DNA from: Pseudomonadota bacterium
GTDB taxonomy: Bacteria > Desulfobacterota > Desulfobaccia > Desulfobaccales > 0-14-0-80-60-11
Length of the DNA: 6,857 nt
Reading direction: 5' to 3'
Assembly (NCBI GenBank): GCA_018897875.1
Contig: JAHIKF010000199.1
Location: 1 to 6,857 of the forward strand
Shown: in pieces, positions 5,585 through 6,857 of the stretch
Numbering within the stretch: the stretch's first letter is position 1
Layout: every line of letters starts with the position of its first letter
The notes under the pieces: generated by a model
The model's input: only the letters and a program-made list of their open reading frames with translations
The model's database searches: none
What the model was told of the DNA's origin: nothing
Position numbers and translations under genes: made by a program

Positions 5585-6312
5585 CAGGCCAGGTCCCCCC
5601 AGGCATACTGGATCAGGGTAATGGCTGCCAGCGCCGCGGTGGGCACCTTGAGACGGCGAGGTCCCAGGCTGACCACCTGGAAGCCGGCCTCCCGGGCCAG
5701 GGCCGCCTCGACGGCAGAAAACCCGCCTTCCGGCCCGATGAGGACCCTGACGTCTCGAGGCCGGGGGAGAAGCAGCACAGAGTGAAGACCCCCACCCCGC
5801 TCCTCTTCCCAAAAGATGAGCTTGACTTCCTCCGGGCCGTCCAGCGCCGCGGCAAAATCCCGAGGCGGCTCAATGAAGGGGAGCCTTGACCGCTGGCAGG
5901 ACTTGATACTCTCCCGGGCCAGGCGCCGCCAACGCTCCCGGCGCCGGGCCGCCCGTTCCGGGGTAAGCCGTTCCGAGCGCTCCGAGATGAAGGGGAAAAT
6001 CCGGCTCACTCCCATCTCGGTGGTCTGGCGCACCACCTCGTCTACGGCCTCCCCCTTGGCCAGGCCGATCCCCAGGACCAGAGGCAGAGGCGACTCTCCC
6101 CAGGCGTCCAGTTTTCCCAGGATGCGGAGCGCGGCCCCCCGGGGTTCCAGGGCGGCCACTTGCGCCGCAAAATTCCCCCCCTCACCGTCGCAGACCTCCA
6201 CCCGGGCCCCCACCCCCAGGCGCAGGACCCGGGCCAGGTGAAAGGTCTCCTCCGGATCCAGGGTCACCACGTCCTGGTGAAATTGGCGGGGATGGGCGTA
6301 AAAGCGGCGCAT
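5584..6312 (-). CDS. rsmE: 16S rRNA (uracil-1498-N3)-methyltransferase RsmE
   Basis: A 242-residue SPOUT-class methyltransferase that makes m3U1498 in the decoding region of the small ribosomal subunit, using S-adenosylmethionine. The N-terminal PUA-like part starts with the typical RRFY (2-5) and HLARVLRLGVGARVEVCDGEG (25-45). The knot domain has LGIGLAKGEAVDEVVRQTTE (80-99), MGVSRIFPFISERSE (100-114), the SAM-loop motif LIGPEGGFS (191-199) and SLGPRRLKVPTAALAAI (215-231). Two stretches differ from the usual consensus: RESIKSCQRS (133-142), where many RsmE have E-A-x-E-Q-x-x-R, and KVPTA (222-226), where most have R-x-E-T-A. Family assignment is nevertheless secure. The ATG at 6312 is the only plausible start: the frame upstream to the next in-frame stop has no ATG, GTG or TTG. 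No Shine-Dalgarno is visible before it. Confidence 0.93.
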   Translation of the reverse strand: MRRFYAHPRQFHQDVVTLDPEETFHLARVLRLGVGARVEVCDGEGGNFAAQVAALEPRGAALRILGKLDAWGESPLPLVLGIGLAKGEAVDEVVRQTTEMGVSRIFPFISERSERLTPERAARRRERWRRLARESIKSCQRSRLPFIEPPRDFAAALDGPEEVKLIFWEEERGGGLHSVLLLPRPRDVRVLIGPEGGFSAVEAALAREAGFQVVSLGPRRLKVPTAALAAITLIQYAWGDLA

Positions 6313-6316
6313 GATT

Positions 6317-6341
6317 TGGGTTCTGGGTTCTGGGTTCTGGG
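6317..6341. repeat. 7-bp tandem repeat TGGGTTC x3 in the rsmE leader
   Basis: Three perfect copies of TGGGTTC (6317-6337) are followed by a partial fourth, TGGG (6338-6341). On the transcribed strand this gives CCCAGAA repeats ending about 5 nt before the rsmE start codon, exactly where a Shine-Dalgarno would lie. Such short tandem arrays can change copy number by slippage, which would alter the leader of rsmE but not its reading frame. Confidence 0.8.
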
Positions 6342-6389
6342 GCCAGGCGTCAGTTTTGTATCAACTACTGACCCTTAGCCCCTGGCCCC
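6339..6389 (-). promoter_or_regulatory. Stem-loop between the phasin-like gene and rsmE
   Basis: GGGGCCAGG (6339-6347) pairs perfectly with CCTGGCCCC (6381-6389), and TCAGT (6350-6354) pairs with ACTGA (6367-6371) inside it. In minus-strand transcripts the structure follows the stop codon of the phasin-like gene by a few bases and is followed by the CCCAGAA repeats, not a U-tract. It may attenuate or insulate transcription between the two genes, stabilise the upstream mRNA, or be part of a repeat element. Confidence 0.45.
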
Positions 6390-6394
6390 TGCAT

Positions 6395-6694
6395 CTAACG
6401 CCCCTTCAGGGCCTCTTCCAGGGCGGCCACCCGCGCCTCAAGGGCCTCCAGATCCGAGGCCTTGGCCACCTTGATCTCGTCGACGGCGCTTTTGGTGAGT
6501 TCCTTGACTTTGGCCACCATGGCCTGCTGGGCCTCCTGGGCCTTGGCCAACAGCTGTTTTACGGTTTCAGAGCTTTCCTGCTGGGTAATTTCACCCCGCC
6601 GTACCATTTCCTGGACCAGGGTCTCCACCTTATCCTTGGTGAAATCGAACACCCCGGCGCCAAAAAGCCACGCCTTTTGCAACAATTCTTTCAT
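6395..6694 (-). CDS. Short phasin-like / PhaF-type helical protein
   Basis: A 99-residue, highly charged, almost wholly helical protein. The N-terminus MKELLQKAWLFGAGVFDFTK (1-20) has the small hydrophobic L-x-x-G-x-G patch seen in this group. KVETLVQEMVRRGEITQQES (22-41) is the commonest motif of short bacterial proteins annotated as phasin family or polyhydroxyalkanoate granule-associated. The C-terminus, SDLEALEARVAALEEALKGR (80-99), is a leucine-heptad coiled coil likely to drive oligomerisation. No polyhydroxyalkanoate synthesis genes are visible here, so granule binding is not implied; a structural or membrane-associated role is equally possible. The ATG at 6694 has GGAG at 6700-6703, 5 nt away. 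The frame continues upstream to a TTG at 6802, but that extension is not family-like and overlaps the preceding gene's end. Confidence 0.75.
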   Translation of the reverse strand: MKELLQKAWLFGAGVFDFTKDKVETLVQEMVRRGEITQQESSETVKQLLAKAQEAQQAMVAKVKELTKSAVDEIKVAKASDLEALEARVAALEEALKGR

Positions 6695-6771
6695 AACATC
6701 TCCATTATCATTAAAGTGCCGGTGATGGACTGCCGTCGGAGAAATTTCCGATAAACCCCCATTGCCGCAAT

Positions 6772-6857
6772 TTATGGGCGCCGGAAAATCAGGGCGCCCC
6801 AATCCTCCTGGGTGAGAAAACCGGTCTGGTGCAAGCCCAGCGCCTGGTAGCGGGCCG
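6772..6857 (-). CDS. C-terminal end of an unidentified protein (partial)
   Basis: The minus strand from the window edge reads in one frame as ARYQALGLHQTGFL followed by TQEDWGALIFRRP and a TAA stop at 6774-6772. Only 27 residues are visible. The ALG-hx-TGF pattern and the ending are faintly like the last strands of a GNAT N-acetyltransferase, but this is too short to decide. The composition looks like real protein, and the position directly upstream of the phasin-like gene (77 nt) fits a gene in the same direction. I cannot name it. Confidence 0.5.
   Translation of the reverse strand, partial: ARYQALGLHQTGFLTQEDWGALIFRRP

Noticed and set aside
4892..5785. Plus-strand open frame of 297 codons
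   Set aside because: It is antisense to the radical SAM gene and part of rsmE, both of which have complete family motifs.
5585..5812. Upstream extension of the radical SAM reading frame, giving 382 residues
   Set aside because: The extra 76 residues are low complexity and overlie rsmE in another frame; family length and motifs support the ATG at 5584.
6737..6750. Near-palindrome CGGAGAAATTTCCG upstream of the phasin-like gene as an operator
   Set aside because: The symmetry is imperfect at its centre and there is no second copy in the window, so it may be chance.
6695..6802. Upstream TTG start for the phasin-like protein
   Set aside because: The 36-residue extension is not family-like, and the ATG at 6694 has a well-placed GGAG.
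1..6857. CRISPR array, tRNA or rRNA gene, phage or defence system
   Set aside because: There are no regularly spaced repeats with unique spacers, no cloverleaf or rRNA-like stretches, and no gene of a defence or phage family; the named repeats are isolated intergenic palindromes.

Overview
The window is a stretch of GC-rich bacterial chromosome that looks like ordinary housekeeping DNA. Gene content (a TIGR01777-type epimerase, RsmE, a YhcC/YtqA-type radical SAM enzyme, TVP38/TMEM64-type membrane proteins, a short phasin-like helical protein) and the many CCCTCTCC-type and other palindromic intergenic repeats would suit a deltaproteobacterium (Desulfobacterota, for example a Desulfobacca-like sulfate reducer). 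This placement is an inference from style and gene mix; no taxonomic marker is present.

Layout. Positions 1-553 hold no gene but contain several short inverted repeats and two diverged copies of a short sequence. Positions 554-1456 (+) encode a TIGR01777-family NAD(P)-dependent epimerase-like protein. It converges on a minus-strand O-methyltransferase (1564-2580); a long imperfect purine/pyrimidine inverted repeat (1451-1552) lies between them and includes the epimerase stop codon. Positions 2581-2891 are a gene-free spacer with a MITE-like palindromic element and a second hairpin.

The rest reads on the minus strand. In transcription order: the C-terminal end of an unidentified protein (6857-6772), a 99-residue phasin-like protein (6694-6395), rsmE (6312-5584), a radical SAM protein of the TIGR01212 family (5584-4664, start codon sharing one base with the rsmE stop), a VTT-domain membrane protein (4614-3805) and a second paralogous VTT-domain membrane protein with a GTG start (3650-2892). 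rsmE, the radical SAM gene and the first VTT gene are close enough to be one operon (1-nt overlap, then 49 nt). The second VTT gene follows after 154 nt and may be co-transcribed or have its own control.

Functionally, RsmE modifies 16S rRNA, and the radical SAM protein belongs to a family linked to tRNA wobble-uridine modification in Bacillus, so the coupled pair may be an RNA-modification module. The two VTT proteins are probably inner-membrane lipid-handling or transport proteins. The epimerase-like protein and the methyltransferase act on unknown small molecules. I see no convincing undescribed system. The best leads are the tandem VTT pair with a three-residue difference in its core motif, the rsmE leader (7-bp tandem repeat, no visible Shine-Dalgarno), the unusual RsmE motifs, and the MITE-like element.
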